Assembly (NCBI GenBank): GCA_025936275.1
Contig: JAICTR010000147.1
Location: 1-7,127 of the forward strand
Direction of reading: 5' to 3'
Length of the DNA: 7,127 nucleotides
DNA from: Burkholderiales bacterium
GTDB lineage: Bacteria > Pseudomonadota > Gammaproteobacteria > Burkholderiales > Usitatibacteraceae
Shown: in pieces, positions 6,407-7,127 of the stretch
Layout: each line of letters opens with the position of its first letter
How positions within the stretch are numbered: position 1 is the stretch's first letter
The notes under the pieces: generated by a model
The model's database searches: none
Told to the model about the DNA's origin: nothing
The model's input: the letters and a program-made list of their open reading frames with translations, nothing else
Made by a program: the position numbers and the translations under genes

Positions 6407-6484
6407 GGCGATCCTTTCACGTGGGCAGTGTGGAGTTGAACGGAGCGCGCGGGCGAAAGGGTTCGCCGCTTGTATACAGGCCGC
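6407..6484. promoter_or_regulatory. Divergent promoter region between the DUF4139 and MoxR-type ATPase genes
   Basis: This 78-bp gap is the only non-coding stretch of notable size in the window and must hold at least part of the promoters for both divergent genes. It contains an 8-bp palindrome TGTATACA (6471-6478), locally AT-rich, which gives a TATACA -10-like hexamer on both strands, and a hairpin GGCGAA/TTCGCC (6452-6457 and 6462-6467, 4-nt loop). I see no convincing -35 element at the right distance on either strand. On the plus strand the -10-like hexamer lies only 6 bases before the ATPase ATG. The assignment as a promoter region follows from gene layout; the individual elements are tentative. 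Confidence 0.45.
6412..6417 (-). promoter_or_regulatory. Ribosome binding site of the DUF4139 gene
   Basis: AAAGGA on the minus strand lies 5 nt before the ATG at 6406-6404. It supports that start over any codon further upstream in the open frame. Confidence 0.6.
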
Positions 6485-7127
6485 ATGAAATTCCAGGGCA
6501 CCGACACGTACGTCGCCGACGAGGAGCTGAAGCTCGCGGTGAACGCGGCGATCGTGCTCGGCCGGCCGCTGCTGGTGAAGGGCGAGCCCGGCACCGGCAA
6601 GACGATGCTCGCCGAGGAGGTGGCGCGCGCGCTCGCGAAGCCCCTCTACCAGTGGCACATCAAGTCCACCACCAAGGCGCAGCAGGGCCTCTACGAATAC
6701 GACGCGGTCTCGCGCCTGCGCGATTCGCAGCTCGGCGATGCGCGCGTGGGCGACATCGCGAACTACATCGTGAAGGGCGTGCTGTGGCAGGCGTTCGAGT
6801 CGCCCGAGCAGGCGGTGGTGCTGGTCGACGAGATCGACAAGGCGGACATCGAGTTCCCCAACGACCTGCTGCGCGAGCTCGACCGCATGGAGTTCCACGT
6901 CTACGAGACGCGCCAGACGATCCGCGCGCGCCACCGGCCGATCATCTTCATCACCTCCAACAACGAGAAGGAGCTGCCCGACGCGTTCCTGCGCCGCTGC
7001 TTCTTCCACTACATCCGCTTCCCCGACCGCGACACGATGCGCGCGATCGTCGAGGTGCACTATCCGGGACTGAAGGAGGCGCTGGTGCGCGAGGCGCTCA
7101 ACGTCTTCTACGACATCCGCGAGGTGC
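6485..7127 (+). CDS. MoxR-family AAA+ ATPase, 3' end cut by the window
   Basis: The first 214 residues are present. MoxR ATPases act as chaperone-like AAA+ machines, usually with a von Willebrand factor A (VWA) partner, to mature or insert metals into other proteins. Visible motifs are Walker A GEPGTGKT (33-40), Walker B VVLVDEIDK (111-119, Asp115-Glu116), sensor 1 around ITSNN (156-160), and an arginine-finger region FLRRC (168-172). The segment HIKSTTKAQQGLYEYDAVSR (58-77) is typical of a MoxR subgroup common in proteobacteria. The ATG at 6485 gives the usual family N-terminus (MKFQGT). Only a weak AGG (6478-6480, 4-nt spacer) precedes it, so initiation may be on a very short leader. The frame is intact to the edge, and roughly a quarter to a third of the protein is probably missing. 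A downstream VWA/CoxE-like gene would be expected but is outside the window. Confidence 0.93.
   Translation, partial: MKFQGTDTYVADEELKLAVNAAIVLGRPLLVKGEPGTGKTMLAEEVARALAKPLYQWHIKSTTKAQQGLYEYDAVSRLRDSQLGDARVGDIANYIVKGVLWQAFESPEQAVVLVDEIDKADIEFPNDLLRELDRMEFHVYETRQTIRARHRPIIFITSNNEKELPDAFLRRCFFHYIRFPDRDTMRAIVEVHYPGLKEALVREALNVFYDIREV

Noticed and set aside
5015..6439. 474-codon plus-strand open frame antisense to the DUF4139 gene
   Set aside because: It has no signal, domain or ribosome binding site, and its Arg/Ala/His-rich composition is typical of an antisense shadow.
6407..7060. N-terminal extension of the DUF4139 protein
   Set aside because: The frame stays open, but it would run antisense through the ATPase gene, whose Walker motifs are unmistakable; the start at 6406 has a signal peptide and a ribosome binding site.

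Overview
The window is high-G+C, almost fully coding bacterial DNA. It most resembles a betaproteobacterium (Burkholderiales-like or a relative), judged from codon use and from the kinds of proteins present. That assignment is an inference from remembered family resemblance, not a search. Three blocks are visible.

(1) Positions 1-4905, plus strand: the distal part of a respiratory formate dehydrogenase operon. It holds the catalytic molybdenum/tungsten subunit (5' end cut off by the window; catalytic cysteine instead of selenocysteine), a four-[4Fe-4S] beta subunit without a membrane anchor, a 72-residue lipoprotein, a cytochrome b gamma subunit carrying a signal peptide and an extra N-terminal membrane helix, and a 107-residue exported Lys/Ala/Pro-rich protein. 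The genes are packed tightly: 10 bp between the first two, ATGA overlap, stop codon abutting the next Shine-Dalgarno, then TGATG overlap. They are most likely one translationally coupled transcript whose promoter lies left of the window. Electrons from formate would pass from the Mo site through the iron-sulfur chain of the alpha and beta subunits to two b hemes in the gamma subunit and then to quinone. The catalytic part is probably periplasmic. The two small envelope proteins bracketing the gamma gene have no function I can name and are the most interesting part of the window.

(2) Positions 4916-6406, minus strand: a secreted DUF4139-family protein of unknown function, convergent with the formate dehydrogenase operon. 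A perfect inverted repeat spans both stop codons.

(3) Positions 6485-7127, plus strand: the N-terminal part of a MoxR-type AAA+ ATPase, divergent from the DUF4139 gene across a 78-bp gap and cut by the right edge.

I found no RNA genes, insertion sequences, CRISPR arrays or signs of recent transfer. No entirely new system is evident. The locus is a recognisable energy-metabolism operon with two unexplained small accessory genes.
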